12,569 nt of DNA, from the NCBI GenBank assembly GCA_903872005.1, contig CAIQJD010000317.1, positions 1 to 12,569 of the forward strand, read 5' to 3'. A program made the translations under genes and the position numbers. Below the pieces are notes generated by a model. The model was given only the letters and a program-made list of their open reading frames with translations. It was not told the origin of the DNA and searched no databases. Position 1 is the first letter of the stretch; each line of letters opens with the position of its first letter. The DNA is from an uncultured bacterium. Lineage in GTDB: Bacteria; Chloroflexota; Anaerolineae; JACIWP01. Below are positions 12,369-12,569 of this stretch, piece after piece.

Positions 12369-12569
12369 TCACGCTCCCAGCGAGCGCAGAATCATTTGCG
12401 AGTAATTGCGGATGGCGCTAAAGTCGTCGCACGGCGTGACGAAGAGGAAGCCGTCTTTCACGAACTGTGCCATATCCCCGAAGGCGATGCCGGGGATCTT
12501 GCCCAGCTTCTTGCACGCATCCAGAGTCTTGCGGATGGCCGCCTTGTGCGGCTCGCTCCAGAGCGGGAC
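12369..12569 (-). CDS. HpcH/HpaI aldolase-type protein, C-terminal fragment (cut by window edge)
   Basis: The last 66 codons of a gene whose start lies beyond the window. The tail reads ...KTLDACKKLGKIPGIAFGD, then FVKDGFLFVTPCDDFSAI and ends QMILRSLGA. This fits the final strand-helix units of HpcH/HpaI aldolase/citrate-lyase family barrels, where K.GIF....e.a......GF.fv.vgsD is typical. The metal-binding Glu and Asp and the catalytic His would be upstream and cannot be checked. Such class II aldolases split 2-keto-3-deoxy sugar acids into pyruvate and an aldehyde. A strong terminator follows the stop by 5 bases. Alternatives in the same fold, such as other phosphoenolpyruvate/pyruvate-barrel enzymes, remain possible because only the tail is visible. 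Confidence 0.65.
   Translation of the reverse strand, partial: VPLWSEPHKAAIRKTLDACKKLGKIPGIAFGDMAQFVKDGFLFVTPCDDFSAIRNYSQMILRSLGA

Overview
This 12.6 kb window is GC-rich bacterial DNA, densely coding, with short gaps between genes. The composition, the very frequent hexamer GCCGGC, the E. coli-like promoters and Shine-Dalgarno sequences, and the gene families (FG-GAP repeat protein, creatininase, PIG-L, MtaA-like methyltransferase) suggest an environmental Chloroflexota bacterium such as Anaerolineae. That assignment is inference: no rRNA or marker gene other than a 70-codon piece of dnaX is present. No tRNA, rRNA, CRISPR array, insertion sequence or phage gene was seen.

Left edge and plus-strand block (1-4652): the first 211 bases hold the start of dnaX on the minus strand. 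A divergent promoter region (212-511) separates it from a plus-strand series: an orphan OmpR-type regulator with a degenerate receiver, a left-handed beta-helix acyltransferase, then, behind a second likely promoter, a membrane-anchored Trm112-like zinc protein, a secreted HExxH metallopeptidase, and a methylcobamide methyltransferase/uroporphyrinogen decarboxylase family enzyme whose start overlaps the peptidase stop by four bases.

Minus-strand block (4649-12569): seven genes run towards the plus block and meet it at a shared TTAA that contains both stop codons. In transcription order they are the tail of an HpcH/HpaI-type aldolase, a 2-hydroxyacid dehydrogenase, an SDR oxidoreductase, a PIG-L-like protein, a creatininase-family amidohydrolase, a 14-unit FG-GAP/VCBS protein and an M24 aminopeptidase-type protein. 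Gaps are mostly 19-67 bases and most genes have a good Shine-Dalgarno sequence, so they probably form an operon. A strong intrinsic terminator or attenuator lies between the aldolase and the dehydrogenase, only 16 bases before the latter's start codon.

Working model (inference): the minus-strand genes form a catabolic or salvage pathway for a small, probably sugar-derived amide or N-acylated compound: deacylation or amide hydrolysis (PIG-L, creatininase, M24), oxidation and reduction (SDR, hydroxyacid dehydrogenase) and retro-aldol cleavage (HpcH/HpaI). The most unusual points are the FG-GAP protein without a visible export signal inside an enzyme operon, the PIG-L protein lacking the usual catalytic Asp, the attenuator-like hairpin, and the degenerate regulator whose promoter carries a perfect dyad in its spacer.
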